64,000 nt of DNA. Origin: Devosia sp. Leaf420 (GTDB taxonomy: Bacteria; Pseudomonadota; Alphaproteobacteria; Rhizobiales; Devosiaceae). Where the stretch lies: assembly GCF_001425445.1 (NCBI RefSeq), contig NZ_LMQU01000013.1, positions 310,001 to 374,000 on the forward strand, given 5' to 3'. The notes beneath the pieces were generated by a model that worked only from the letters and a program-made list of their open reading frames with translations, searched no databases and was not told the DNA's origin. The translations under genes and the position numbers were made by a program. Position 1 is the stretch's first letter. Each line of letters starts with the position of its first letter. This document shows positions 28,014 to 37,699 of the stretch, piece by piece.

Positions 28014-29171
28014 TTGTCCGCGCCCGTCGGCACGCCGAGTCGGTCGAAACCGTTGAACCTGTTCATCCTGGCTGGTGAGCCTTCCGGCGACAGAATTGCC
28101 GCCAATCTCGTGCAGCGCTTGCGAGAGACGACAGCGGTAAACTTGACAGGCGTGGGTGGAGAAGCTCTCGCTGACGAAGGCCTTCAGTCGCTCTTCGATA
28201 TGAACGAGCTCTCGGTGATGGGCTGGGCCGACGTTCTTCCGAGATTGCCGAAGCTCTTGTGGCGGGCACGTCAGGTCGAAAAGACCATCATTCGCCAACG
28301 TCCTGACGTCGTTGTCTTTGTCGATGCTCAGGTCTTCTCGGCGATTGTGGCCAAGCAGGTATACAAAGCCGCTCCCGATATTCCAATCTTGCTCTGCGTC
28401 GCGCCGGCAGTGTGGGCCTGGAAGCCTGAGCGGGCGCAGGAGCTAAAGCCGCGTTTCCGCGAGGTCATGGCGGTGCTGCCCTTCGAGCCTGCCTTCATGC
28501 GCACCGCCGGTGGCCCGGAAACGCACTATATTGGTCATCCCGCGACGCACGCACTGAAATTTCGCACGGACATTCCAGCGACGGGCCCGGTACTTTTGCT
28601 GCCCGGCAGCCGCGACGGAGAGCTGCGACGCCATTTGCCCTTGATGAAAGAAACGGCGATCGCACTCGCCAAGCATCCTCGTGTGACAAGCTTCGTGATT
28701 CCCACGCCGCGTCGTCTGGAAGCTTCGCTCAAACGGCTTGTCTCCGACTGGCCTGTGCCGGTGGACGTCATCACAGGCGAAGGGCCGAAGGCGTCAGCGA
28801 TGGCAGAGGCAGTTGCGGCAGTCGCTGTTACTGGCACCGTCACACTGGAATTGGCTTTGGCTGGCGTACCGATGGTCACGACTTATGTCGCCGACAAAGG
28901 GCAGGCCAAACGCTGGTTCAAATATAAAGTGAAGTTTGCCGCGCTCCCGAATGCCATTCTGGACCAGGCTTTGGTGCCGGAGATTCTACAGCTGGAGCCC
29001 GATGGCGAGGCACTTACGTCCGCCGTCCGACAACTGCTGGACGCACCGGACATTGCGCCCAAGCAGGTGGATGGTTTTGCTCGGATACGGACAGTGATGG
29101 AGCAGGGAACGCCGGAGGATCCACGAGTAAATCCAGCAGAACGTGTCTTGAGCCACTGGACCCAGAAATGA
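28014..29171 (+). CDS. lpxB: Lipid-A-disaccharide synthase
   Basis: A 385-residue GT19 glycosyltransferase joining UDP-diacylglucosamine and lipid X. Seen: LFILAGEPSGDRIAANLVQ, GVGGEAL, the APAVWAWKPER segment, and LLPGSRDGELRRHLPLM. It begins with a TTG codon directly after the lpxA stop, with GGAAGAAG upstream. A second in-frame TTG at 28053 would remove 13 residues. It ends before a bidirectional terminator shared with gltA. Confidence 0.95.
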   Translation: MSAPVGTPSRSKPLNLFILAGEPSGDRIAANLVQRLRETTAVNLTGVGGEALADEGLQSLFDMNELSVMGWADVLPRLPKLLWRARQVEKTIIRQRPDVVVFVDAQVFSAIVAKQVYKAAPDIPILLCVAPAVWAWKPERAQELKPRFREVMAVLPFEPAFMRTAGGPETHYIGHPATHALKFRTDIPATGPVLLLPGSRDGELRRHLPLMKETAIALAKHPRVTSFVIPTPRRLEASLKRLVSDWPVPVDVITGEGPKASAMAEAVAAVAVTGTVTLELALAGVPMVTTYVADKGQAKRWFKYKVKFAALPNAILDQALVPEILQLEPDGEALTSAVRQLLDAPDIAPKQVDGFARIRTVMEQGTPEDPRVNPAERVLSHWTQK

Positions 29172-29202
29172 AAAGGCCCCGTTGAAGCGGGGCCTTTGTT
29201 TT
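29172..29202. terminator. Bidirectional terminator between lpxB and gltA
   Basis: AAAGGCCCCG (29172-29181) pairs with CGGGGCCTTT (29188-29197) over a 6-base loop and is followed by GTTTTT on the plus strand. A-rich sequence on the left gives a T tract on the minus strand. It separates convergent lpxB and gltA. Confidence 0.9.
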
Positions 29203-30491
29203 TAGCGGGTCTGGAGGTCGGTGTAATCGCGCGCCGTTGCGCCGTTATAAAGCTGACGCGGGCGACCGATCTTCTTTTGCGGATCGCCAATCATTTCCTT
29301 CCACTGGCTGATCCAGCCAACGGTACGGGCGACGGCGAAGAGCACGGTGAACATCGAGGTCGGGAAGCCGATGGCATCGAGAATGACGCCCGAGTAGAAA
29401 TCGACGTTTGGATAGAGCTTGCGATCGACGAAGTACGGATCTTCGAGAGCGATCTTCTCAAGTTCCTTGGCAACCTGCAGTGTCGGATTGTTCGAAACAT
29501 CGAGCAAAGCCAGAACGCGGTTTGCGGTCTGCTGCATGACCTTAGCGCGCGGGTCGTAGTTCTTGTAGACGCGGTGACCGAAGCCCATCAGGCGGAACGG
29601 ATCGTTCTTGTCCTTGGCGCGGGCGATGAATTCCGGGATGCGGTCGACGGTGCCGATTTCGCGCAGCATGTTGAGTGCGGCTTCGTTGGCGCCGCCATGG
29701 GCAGGGCCCCAGAGGCAGGCCACGCCCGCAGCGATACAAGCGAACGGATTGGCGTCGGAAGAACCCGAGAGTCGAACGGTCGAGGTCGAGGCGTTCTGCT
29801 CATGATCGGCATGAAGCGTAAAGATCAGGTCCATCGCCCGGGCAATCTCGGGGTCAACCTTGTATTCTTCCGCAGGCACCGAGAAGCACATGTGGAGGAA
29901 GTTCGAGGCGTAATCGAGATCGTTGCGCGGATACACGAAGGGCTGGCCGATCGAGTACTTATAGGCCATCGCGGCGAGCGTAGGGATCTTCGCGATCATG
30001 CGGATCGACGCAATCTCGCGCTGCTGCGGATCGTTGATGTCGGTCGAGTCATGGTAGAATGCAGCCATGGCGCCGACGACGCCGGTCATGACGGCCATCG
30101 GGTGCGCGTCGCGGCGGAAGCCACGATAGAAGTAATGCATCTGCTCGTGCACCATGGTGTGCTTGGTGACGAGCTCTTCGAATTCCTTGCACTGCGCGGC
30201 GGTCGGCAATTCCCCGTAGAGCAGCAGGTAGCAGACTTCGAGATAGTTGGATTTTTCGGCCAGTTGTTCGATCGGGTAGCCGCGATAGAGCAGTTCGCCC
30301 TTGTCGCCATCGATATAGGTGATGGCGCTGTCACAGGCGGCTGTCGAGGTGAAGCCAGGATCGTAGGTGAAGAGGCCGGTCTTGGCGTAGAGCGAGCGGA
30401 TGTCGACGACATCTGGCCCGACGGTTCCGCTCAGAATCGGGAATTCGACGGTCTGGTCCCCGACCGTGAGTTTGGCGACTTTTTCGGTCAT
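29202..30491 (-). CDS. gltA: Citrate synthase
   Basis: A 429-residue type II (hexameric) citrate synthase condensing oxaloacetate and acetyl-CoA. Active-site His residues lie in [16 protein letters not shown] and [14 protein letters not shown], and the Asp in [15 protein letters not shown]. The N-terminal beta-domain characteristic of the Gram-negative enzyme is present ([20 protein letters not shown]). The ATG at 30491 follows GGAGAGC, so the open frame back to 30548 is not used. gltX lies upstream in the same direction, 154 bases away. Confidence 0.97.
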   Translation of the reverse strand: MTEKVAKLTVGDQTVEFPILSGTVGPDVVDIRSLYAKTGLFTYDPGFTSTAACDSAITYIDGDKGELLYRGYPIEQLAEKSNYLEVCYLLLYGELPTAAQCKEFEELVTKHTMVHEQMHYFYRGFRRDAHPMAVMTGVVGAMAAFYHDSTDINDPQQREIASIRMIAKIPTLAAMAYKYSIGQPFVYPRNDLDYASNFLHMCFSVPAEEYKVDPEIARAMDLIFTLHADHEQNASTSTVRLSGSSDANPFACIAAGVACLWGPAHGGANEAALNMLREIGTVDRIPEFIARAKDKNDPFRLMGFGHRVYKNYDPRAKVMQQTANRVLALLDVSNNPTLQVAKELEKIALEDPYFVDRKLYPNVDFYSGVILDAIGFPTSMFTVLFAVARTVGWISQWKEMIGDPQKKIGRPRQLYNGATARDYTDLQTR

Positions 30492-30608
30492 TGAGCTCTC
30501 CTCGAAATGCCCGCGCTCCGAGGGAAGGGAGGTGAAGCGGGGCAGCACCTCCAGCGGTGCCGATTTGCTGACGGAGAGGTATCAGTTTTTGCCCCGCTTG
30601 GGCAACCG

Positions 30609-30642
30609 ATAGGTAAGCAGAGGTTACCCTCTGCTTACCTAT
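30609..30642 (-). terminator. Perfect 15-bp hairpin after gltX
   Basis: ATAGGTAAGCAGAGG (30609-30623) and its exact complement (30628-30642) enclose the loop TTAC. It starts 4 bases beyond the gltX stop codon. There is no T run on either side, so it is either a U-tract-less terminator or an mRNA 3'-end stabiliser between gltX and gltA. Confidence 0.65.
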
Positions 30643-30645
30643 GGA

Positions 30646-32058
30646 CTAAGCGGTTTGGTCATTCAAACGTGCCATCGATTCTTCGCGGCCTATAAGCACC
30701 ATGACTTCGAAGATTCCCGGCGAAACAGTGCGCCCGGTAAGGGCCGCGCGCAGCGGCTGCGCGAGCTTGCCGAGCTTCAAACCCTTTTCCTCAGCCAGCT
30801 TGCGCATCTCGGCATCGATGGCGGGCACTGACCAATCGGCAAGGCCCCCTAACGTTTCGGCAATGCTGGCGAGAACCGTCTTGGCTTCTGGCGTCAGAAG
30901 CGCGGCTGCGGCGGCATCGGGCATGATAGGGCGCAGAGCGTAGATGAACTGCGCCAGGTCGATGAGCTCCAGAACGGTCTTGGCGCGCGGCTGCAATTCC
31001 GGCAGTGCGGCCAGCACTGTGTTATGATTGGCCATCAAGCCCTTCGCGTCGTCGTCGCGGCCGACTTCCTTGGCCGTCTCGATCATGACGTTGTAGAGGT
31101 AGGTCGGGTCGGCTTCGCGGATATAGTGGCCGTTGATATTCTCGAGCTTGACGAAATCAAAGCGCGCCGCGCCCTTGTTGAGTGCTTCAAGGCTGAACCA
31201 CTCGACCATCTGATCGGTCGAGAAGATTTCCTCGTCGCCATGGCTCCAGCCGAGGCGCGCGAGATAGTTGCGAACCGCTGCAGGCAGATAGCCCATCTGG
31301 CGATAGGCTTCGACGCCGAGCGCGCCGTGACGCTTGGAGAGCTTGGCGCCATCCGGACCATGGATCAGCGGGATATGCGCCATCTCGGGCACAGTCCAAC
31401 CCATGGCGTTGTAAATAATGATCTGGCGGGCGGCATTGGTCAGGTGATCGTCGCCGCGGATGATGTGGGTGACGCCCATGTCATGATCGTCGACCACAAC
31501 CGCGTGCATGTAGGTCGGCGTGCCGTCCGAGCGCAGGATGATGAAATCATCGAGGTTTTCGGTCTTGAAGACGACATCGCCCTGCACGTGGTCACGGACG
31601 ACGATTTCGCCGGTCAGCGGCGCCTTGATGCGGATCACGCGCGAGACGCCCTCGGGCGCTTCTTTTGGGTCGCGATCGCGCCAGTAACCGTTATAGCGCG
31701 GCGGCTTGCCGGCGGCGCGGGCTTCTTCGCGCATTTGGTCGAGTTCTTCGGGCGAGCAATAGCAGTAGTAGGCATGGCCCATCTTGACGAGCTCGTGCGC
31801 AACCTCGGCGTGACGCGACGCGCGACCGAACTGGCTGATCGGATCGCCATCCCAGTCGAGGCCAAGCCACTTCAGGCCATCGATAAGCGCGGTCACGGCC
31901 GCTTCGGTTGAACGTTCGCGATCGGTGTCCTCGATGCGCAGCAGCATCTTGCCACCCTGGTTCTTGGCATAAGCCCAGCTGAACAAGGCAGTGCGAGCGC
32001 CGCCGATATGCAGGTACCCGGTGGGAGATGGAGCGAAACGAGTAATGACCTGGGACAT
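30646..32058 (-). CDS. gltX: Glutamyl-tRNA synthetase
   Basis: A 470-residue class I synthetase. The HIGH-type motif is [17 protein letters not shown] (residues about 10-26) and the KMSKS-type motif is AKLSKRHGA (about 240). The zinc-region cysteines (YCYCSPEEL) are present. The ATG at 32058 begins the conserved [14 protein letters not shown] sequence; the frame is open upstream to 32136 but those codons look unconserved. Many alphaproteobacteria carry two GltX proteins, one charging tRNA-Gln for later amidation; which this is cannot be told here. Divergent from comEC. Confidence 0.95.
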   Translation of the reverse strand: MSQVITRFAPSPTGYLHIGGARTALFSWAYAKNQGGKMLLRIEDTDRERSTEAAVTALIDGLKWLGLDWDGDPISQFGRASRHAEVAHELVKMGHAYYCYCSPEELDQMREEARAAGKPPRYNGYWRDRDPKEAPEGVSRVIRIKAPLTGEIVVRDHVQGDVVFKTENLDDFIILRSDGTPTYMHAVVVDDHDMGVTHIIRGDDHLTNAARQIIIYNAMGWTVPEMAHIPLIHGPDGAKLSKRHGALGVEAYRQMGYLPAAVRNYLARLGWSHGDEEIFSTDQMVEWFSLEALNKGAARFDFVKLENINGHYIREADPTYLYNVMIETAKEVGRDDDAKGLMANHNTVLAALPELQPRAKTVLELIDLAQFIYALRPIMPDAAAAALLTPEAKTVLASIAETLGGLADWSVPAIDAEMRKLAEEKGLKLGKLAQPLRAALTGRTVSPGIFEVMVLIGREESMARLNDQTA

Positions 32059-32134
32059 GATTACCGGAACGAATTGAGGAATTTTGGGCCGTGTGTAGCA
32101 TAGGCGGGCTTGAGCGCAAGGGCGGGGGCTCGCC

Positions 32135-34264
32135 ATGGACGGGCAGGGGACTGGAACGCGACAACTGATGCCGGTGGCCGAGGCCTCCGGCTATCGCGGC
32201 TGGTTGTCTTTTGTCTCACCCACCAAGATCACCGCCTCGCTTGGCGCTGCCAGTAACGGGGCAGTCAATGATCGCCGCCTGTTTGCTGTGCTGCCGTTCA
32301 GCATGATCCTTGGCCTGGTTCTCTATGTCGCTTTGCCAGGTGAGCCTGCGATCCTTCATTTTGCCATTGGTTCGGTCGCCGTTACGGGTTTGGTCATTGC
32401 GGCTTTTGCGACGAACAGTATGGCGGTTCTGCGCTTGGCGGCCCAGATTGCGGCACTGTGGCTGGGCTTCGTTCTGCTTCCCCTGCACGCAGTTGTCTTT
32501 GGAACTCAAATGCTGGCCGTGCCTGCTTATGGCACCTATGCCGCGACTATTGACGAAGTCCTTTCTAGCGACGACGAGGGCATTAGGGTCGTCGTGTCTG
32601 GCCTCGAACCACTGGAGGATGCTCGCGCCGTTCCGATCCGCCGAGCCCGCGTGCTTTTGCAGACAGAACCGCAGGTGCAGATTGGCGACATCGTAAAGGG
32701 CCGGATGAGACTGGCGCCGGTGCCTGGTCCGATTTTGCCGGGCGCGTTCGACGGTCAGTTTCACGCCTACTTTGCCGGCATCGGCGCCTATGGCAGCGCC
32801 ATTGCTCCCGTCGCAATCATCGAGGAAGGGAGCGAAGATGCGATCGCAAGGCGGGTTCAGAGCCTTCGGCGCGTCATAGCGGATCGAATTGATCTTGCGC
32901 TGACAGAGGACAGCGCCGCGATCGGCAAAGCTATGACCATGGGCGACCAGAGCGCGATCTCCGACGAGACACGCGAGGTCATGGCCGCGGCCGGGCTGGC
33001 GCATGTCTATTCGATTTCGGGCCTTCACCTATCGATCGTTGCCGGCGGCATATTTTGGCTGGTGCGGTTGGTTCTAGCGTGCCTGCCGTTTGCCGTTGCT
33101 TGGCCCAACAAACAAATTGCCGCGGTCGCCGGCCTTTCGACCGCCTTTGCCTATTTGATGCTGGCGGGCGGCCTCGACAACGTGCCGGCCTTTCGCTCCA
33201 CATTGATGTTGGCGCTGATCTTTGGAGCCGTGCTTGCCGGGCGTCGTGCGCTGACCATGCGTAACGTCGCGATTGCGGCAATCGTCATTATCCTCATCGA
33301 TCCAGCGAGCGTTTTCCGCGCCAGCTTCCAGCTTTCATTCGCAGCAGTTGTCGCCCTGATCGGTGTCTATGAACTGCCTCAAGGGCGGCCCAATAGCGGT
33401 AGCGGTGTTAGCCGACTGATCCGGTTTATATCTGCGACAGCGTGGACAAGTTTTGTCGCCGGCGCCGCGACGCTGTTATTCTCCGCCTATCATTTTCAAC
33501 AGACCTCGCCCCTCGGTGTCCTCGGAAACGTGCTGGCCCTGCCGTTCGTCAGCCTGATCATGGGTTTCGGATCGCTGGCCATCGTCGCGATGCCATTTGC
33601 TCTTGATGGTCCGATGCTGCATTTGATGGGGTGGAACATCGATCGCATGGTCGATGTCTCGGTGCTTGTCGCCGGTTGGAGCGCATCACTGACAGGCAAT
33701 CCCATATTGGAGGGATGGACCTTGCTGTTTGGCCTGGTTGCCTTGGCGTGGTTTGCGTTCTTCGAGGGACGATGGCGGTTTGCGGGACCAGCTCTCCTCG
33801 TGCCGGTCGTTCTCCTATGGGGATTTTCCCCGAGACCGGACATTCTGATCGCGGACACGACCCAGGCAGTGGCGGTGCGAAATGGGGCCGATCTGGCACT
33901 CATGTCTGGTAAGACAGGCAGTTTCGCAGTCGACGTTTGGAGCCGATACTACCAGACCGAGATCGGCTCCGCCCATCCTGAAGCCCGGTGCGACAGCCTC
34001 GGCTGCATTTTGAGAACAGACGATTACAGCGTCGCTGTTGTGCGCAATGCCGCTGCTTTCGCTGAGGACTGTGGAGGTTTTAACCTGATCGTCGCACGAG
34101 TACGGGCTCCGGCGAATTGCAATGCTGAGGCGCAAATCATCGGGCCCCAGGACCTCGCGGAAGGTGGCGTGCAGTGGCTCAAATGGAATGGCGAAGCCGG
34201 GCGTTTTGATATCCGCCCGGCCATAGAAACGCTCAGTCGGCCTTGGCGAGTCGTGCCACGGTGA
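32135..34264 (+). CDS. ComEC/Rec2-family membrane DNA-uptake channel protein
   Basis: A 709-residue polytopic protein. After two or three N-terminal helices there is a DUF4131-like soluble region (about residues 120-260). The ComEC competence domain follows, with [20 protein letters not shown] and [17 protein letters not shown]. ComEC forms the inner-membrane channel for single-stranded DNA. The C-terminal region ([20 protein letters not shown]) corresponds to the metallo-beta-lactamase portion but shows no HxHxDH motif, so nuclease activity looks lost. DprA, which receives incoming DNA, is encoded at 58.4 kb. The 3' end overlaps the opposing beta-galactosidase gene by 32 bases. Confidence 0.88.
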   Translation: MDGQGTGTRQLMPVAEASGYRGWLSFVSPTKITASLGAASNGAVNDRRLFAVLPFSMILGLVLYVALPGEPAILHFAIGSVAVTGLVIAAFATNSMAVLRLAAQIAALWLGFVLLPLHAVVFGTQMLAVPAYGTYAATIDEVLSSDDEGIRVVVSGLEPLEDARAVPIRRARVLLQTEPQVQIGDIVKGRMRLAPVPGPILPGAFDGQFHAYFAGIGAYGSAIAPVAIIEEGSEDAIARRVQSLRRVIADRIDLALTEDSAAIGKAMTMGDQSAISDETREVMAAAGLAHVYSISGLHLSIVAGGIFWLVRLVLACLPFAVAWPNKQIAAVAGLSTAFAYLMLAGGLDNVPAFRSTLMLALIFGAVLAGRRALTMRNVAIAAIVIILIDPASVFRASFQLSFAAVVALIGVYELPQGRPNSGSGVSRLIRFISATAWTSFVAGAATLLFSAYHFQQTSPLGVLGNVLALPFVSLIMGFGSLAIVAMPFALDGPMLHLMGWNIDRMVDVSVLVAGWSASLTGNPILEGWTLLFGLVALAWFAFFEGRWRFAGPALLVPVVLLWGFSPRPDILIADTTQAVAVRNGADLALMSGKTGSFAVDVWSRYYQTEIGSAHPEARCDSLGCILRTDDYSVAVVRNAAAFAEDCGGFNLIVARVRAPANCNAEAQIIGPQDLAEGGVQWLKWNGEAGRFDIRPAIETLSRPWRVVPR

Positions 34265-36194
34265 CGCCGGCCGCGGCGAGTTCCGTGCCGCCGACGACAT
34301 ATTCAGTTTCGTCGCTCGCCATCACCAGGCTCGCGTGACTGGCCGAATAGTTTACGTAAATGCGGAAGCCGCCGCGGCTGCGGGCGCGGACGCCGGCTGG
34401 CAGGGTGAGAACCGGCAGATCGGCCTCGGCAATCAGATAGTCAGCGATGCGCTGCATCAATCCGCGATCGCCACTCGCCGTGAGATAGAAGATCTTGCCC
34501 TGCGAGATCAGCACGGGCACGCCTTCATGGTCTTCCATGATGACTTCGCCGCGCGTTTCGACCTTTTCGCGCCAAAGCCGCGTAAAGCCGCCGCCCTTTA
34601 CGGGCACGGACACATAGGCAGGGATGCTGTCGACGCGCATGACTTTTGCGTCGAGCAGATTTGGCGAGAGATCGGGACCAAGCTTGGCCGGAATGGCAAA
34701 GTTCTTGGTCTTGGAGCCCGTGCGCGGGCCGAGCAGCAGATAGCCTTCGAAACTCGCGACGGCTTCGCGCAGTTCATCGGTCCAGGCGAAGAGCGCTGGG
34801 ATGGCGACGACGTCATACCCGGCAAAACTCTTGGTCTTGGGCGAGAGAATATCGATGTCGATGCCGTGTTTGCGGAAGGCGGAGTATATGTCGCGGACGT
34901 GGGCGCCGTGCTTGAAGCCGTCGGCTTGCGGCTGAACCTGCCAGGCCCATTCGCTGTCGTAATCGAAGACGATAGCGACGCGGGCTTTGCCGGCCTGACC
35001 GTCGATGCCGGTCTGCTTCAGTTCCTGCGCAACCTGGATCGCCTCGTCATAGGCAGGCGCGGGTTCGCTGTCAGGCCGGAGAAGGCCGGCATGCATCTGT
35101 TCCTGGGCGAAGGGTGCCTGGCGCCAGCGGAAATAGGAGACGACTTCGGCCCCATGGGCAAAGGCTTCCCAGGCCCAGAGGCGGGCCATGCCTGGTAGCG
35201 GATCGGGATTGAACTTGGCCCAATTCACCGGGCCCGGCTGCTGTTCCATGATCCACCAGCGACCGTGGCCGACAGTTCGGTAGAGATCGTGGTGGAAGGC
35301 CGCGTTATCCGGATCGCCCTGGCGCATATATTGGCGCTTGATGTCGTCGGGTTCATCGCTGACGGCGAGATGTCCGATCGGATAGGAATCCCAGCTCGCG
35401 ACATCGAGCGTTTTAGCCACGTCGTAGTGGTCGAACTCGGTGTAGCGGCTCATGAAATTGTGGATGACCGGCAGGTCCGGGCGCTTGGCCTTGAGGATAT
35501 CGTATTGGGTTTTGTTGAAGGCCGCGACCTGGTCGGACGAGTATCGCCGGAAGTCGAGCGCGTGGATCGGGTTAGGATCGGTGATCAGGAGGTTCGGCAG
35601 CTCGATCTGGTCGAAGCTGTTGTATTCCATCGACCAGAAGACATTGCCCCAGGCCTCGTTCAACGCCTCGATCGACCCGTAGCGGGACGCGAGCCATTTG
35701 CGGAAACCTTCGAGCGCAGCCGGGGAATAAGAATAGGTCGTGCCATGGCAGCCATATTCGTTGTCCGTCTGCCAGCCACCAAGTGCAGGGTGATCGCTGA
35801 GGGCATCGGCGAGGATCTGGGTGATGCGCGCTGATTCCTCGCGAAAAGGCAGGTGCGAGAAATCGTAGTGGCGGCGCGAGCCAAAGCCCTTGCGCTTACC
35901 CTGAGCGTCGACCGCCAGCATGTCCGGGTGCTTGTCGACCATCCAGCGTGGCGGCGTCGCCGTCGGCGTGCCAACGATGACCTTGTGGCCGTGCTTGCCG
36001 AGGACGTCCATCGAGCGGATCATCCAATCGAGCTGGATATCGCCAGGGGTCGGCTCCATCCGCGACCAGGCGAATTCGCCGATGCGGACATATTTGATGC
36101 CGACTTCGGCCATGCGGGCCGCGTCTTTCTCCCACCACTCTTCGGGCCAGTGTTCAGGATAATAGCAAACGCCGAGGGCGGGAGAGATGGACAT
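34233..36194 (-). CDS. GH42 beta-galactosidase
   Basis: A 653-residue glycoside hydrolase of family 42. The N-terminal TIM barrel has the acid/base Glu146 in GWQTDNEYGCH and the nucleophile Glu317 in WIMEQQPGPVNW. GVCYYPEHWPEEWWEKD is the family opening. The trimerisation domain (about 390-590) and a C-terminal beta-domain follow. No signal peptide, so it acts on imported galactosides. It is the last gene of a minus-strand run with lactonase, aldolase and kinase genes (9 bases after the lactonase stop), implying that released galactose is oxidised through galactonate. Confidence 0.93.
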   Translation of the reverse strand: MSISPALGVCYYPEHWPEEWWEKDAARMAEVGIKYVRIGEFAWSRMEPTPGDIQLDWMIRSMDVLGKHGHKVIVGTPTATPPRWMVDKHPDMLAVDAQGKRKGFGSRRHYDFSHLPFREESARITQILADALSDHPALGGWQTDNEYGCHGTTYSYSPAALEGFRKWLASRYGSIEALNEAWGNVFWSMEYNSFDQIELPNLLITDPNPIHALDFRRYSSDQVAAFNKTQYDILKAKRPDLPVIHNFMSRYTEFDHYDVAKTLDVASWDSYPIGHLAVSDEPDDIKRQYMRQGDPDNAAFHHDLYRTVGHGRWWIMEQQPGPVNWAKFNPDPLPGMARLWAWEAFAHGAEVVSYFRWRQAPFAQEQMHAGLLRPDSEPAPAYDEAIQVAQELKQTGIDGQAGKARVAIVFDYDSEWAWQVQPQADGFKHGAHVRDIYSAFRKHGIDIDILSPKTKSFAGYDVVAIPALFAWTDELREAVASFEGYLLLGPRTGSKTKNFAIPAKLGPDLSPNLLDAKVMRVDSIPAYVSVPVKGGGFTRLWREKVETRGEVIMEDHEGVPVLISQGKIFYLTASGDRGLMQRIADYLIAEADLPVLTLPAGVRARSRGGFRIYVNYSASHASLVMASDETEYVVGGTELAAAGVTVARLAKAD

Positions 36195-36202
36195 GGAAGA
36201 GC

Positions 36203-37078
36203 TCAGATTATGATTTTGGGTTCAGGCTGACCGGCGACGTCGAGGTCGATGGCAAAGACGCCACCGGCGACTTTTTCCTCGGCCAGTTGCTCGGCGCCTA
36301 GGGTCTTGGCGGCCGTGGTGATGAAGAGCGTCTTGAGATCCTTGCCGCCAAAAGCGGGGCAGGTGACCTGGCTGACGGGTACTTCGATGATGCGGTCGAT
36401 CGATCCGTCCGGCGCATGGCGGACGACGCAATTGCCGCCCCATTTGGCGTTCCAGAGATAGCCTTCGCTATCGACCACGGCGCCGTCGGGCCAGCCGCGG
36501 CCATCGGATACGTCAGCGAAAAGTTCCCATTCGCCCGCCGGCAGGCCAGTTTCGGGATCGGTCGCGCATTTGAGGATTTTCTTGGTCGGCGTATCGGTGA
36601 AATAGGCGGTCTTGCCATCGGGCGAGAAGCAGGTCGCGTTGGGGATGGCGACGTTTTCGATGATCTTGGTCAGCTTGCCGGCGCGGTAATGATAGACCGA
36701 GCCCTCTTTGGGGCCCTCTTCCTTGACCATGGTGCCGATCCAGAAAGCACCGGAGGGATGCACGCGACAATCGTTGCTGCGATTGGCTTCATTATCGCGC
36801 TCGATGTCGATTAAACGGTTAATGCCGCCGACATTGAGATCGAACTCGATGAGACCGTTTTCGGTGGCGAGGACGAGGGTGTGTTCGTCAACGATGGCAG
36901 CCGCGGTGACCGTTTCGTTGAAGAGCCAGCTATCTTCAATCTCGCCGCTTGCATTGGCGGCGAACAGGGACTGCTCATTGATATCGAACCAGAAGAGCTG
37001 CTGGCGGGCGGCGTGCCAGAACGGGCCTTCGCCCAGTTCGGATTTGCTATCGATGAGAAGACGTGCCGTTTCGGTCAT
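36203..37078 (-). CDS. SMP-30/gluconolaconase family sugar lactonase
   Basis: A 291-residue six-bladed beta-propeller lactonase. Metal ligands of the family are visible: Glu in SELGEGPFW (about residue 18), Asn in the IPNATCFSPDGKTAYFTDT segment, and Asp in RGWPDGAVVDSEGYLWNA. It hydrolyses aldonolactones. By context the natural substrate is probably D-galactono-lactone made by a galactose dehydrogenase encoded elsewhere. The start overlaps the aldolase stop by 4 bases (ATGA), so expression is coupled. Confidence 0.9.
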   Translation of the reverse strand: MTETARLLIDSKSELGEGPFWHAARQQLFWFDINEQSLFAANASGEIEDSWLFNETVTAAAIVDEHTLVLATENGLIEFDLNVGGINRLIDIERDNEANRSNDCRVHPSGAFWIGTMVKEEGPKEGSVYHYRAGKLTKIIENVAIPNATCFSPDGKTAYFTDTPTKKILKCATDPETGLPAGEWELFADVSDGRGWPDGAVVDSEGYLWNAKWGGNCVVRHAPDGSIDRIIEVPVSQVTCPAFGGKDLKTLFITTAAKTLGAEQLAEEKVAGGVFAIDLDVAGQPEPKIII

Positions 37079-37686
37079 GCCTTGGCTCCCTTGTCATAGG
37101 CGGCAACGGCGGTAGCGGCGCGCTCGGCGACGTCGGCTACGCTCATGCCGGGTTTGTAAATGTAAGTGCCGAGGCCGAAGCCGGCGCAGCCGACTGCGAA
37201 GAATTCGTCGAAATTATCGGGATTGGCGCCACCGACGGCGTATAGCGGCAGGGCAGGCGGCAGAACCGCTTTCATGGCCTTGATGCCCTTGGAGCCCAAG
37301 ACTTCGGCGGGGAAGAATTTGAGGCCGGTTGCGCCTGTGCGGATCGCCTTGAAGGCGTCGCTGGGCGAGAAGACGCCGGGATAGGATTTGAGGCCGAGGC
37401 GGACGGTCTCGGCGATCACGGCTTCATTGGTGTCGGGCGAGACGATGAAGGTGCCGCCGGCCGCCGCGACAGCTCGGACGTCGTCTTCGGTGAGCACGGT
37501 GCCGGCGCCGATCTCGGCGCGGTCGCCCAGCGCCTTGGCGGCGCGCGAAATGCTCTCGATGGCGTTAGGCGAATTGAGCGGTACCTCGATCAGCGTGATA
37601 CCGGCTTCGACGAGGGCGGTGCAGACCGGTACGGCTTCGTCATTGGTGATGCCGCGCAGGATGGCGATGATGTGGCGATGGGACAT
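37075..37686 (-). CDS. dgoA: 2-dehydro-3-deoxy-6-phosphogalactonate aldolase
   Basis: A 203-residue class I KDPG/KDPGal aldolase. The Schiff-base lysine is Lys123 in GLKFFPAE, with the catalytic Glu34 in IEVPLNSPNA. The LNSPNA variant and the GGANPDNFDEF segment point to the phosphogalactonate branch. It splits KDPGal to pyruvate and glyceraldehyde-3-phosphate. I start at the ATG at 37686; the frame is open further upstream into the kinase gene. It lies between the KDGal kinase (14 bases upstream) and the lactonase. Confidence 0.92.
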   Translation of the reverse strand: MSHRHIIAILRGITNDEAVPVCTALVEAGITLIEVPLNSPNAIESISRAAKALGDRAEIGAGTVLTEDDVRAVAAAGGTFIVSPDTNEAVIAETVRLGLKSYPGVFSPSDAFKAIRTGATGLKFFPAEVLGSKGIKAMKAVLPPALPLYAVGGANPDNFDEFFAVGCAGFGLGTYIYKPGMSVADVAERAATAVAAYDKGAKA

Positions 37687-37699
37687 GGTGAGACTTCCT

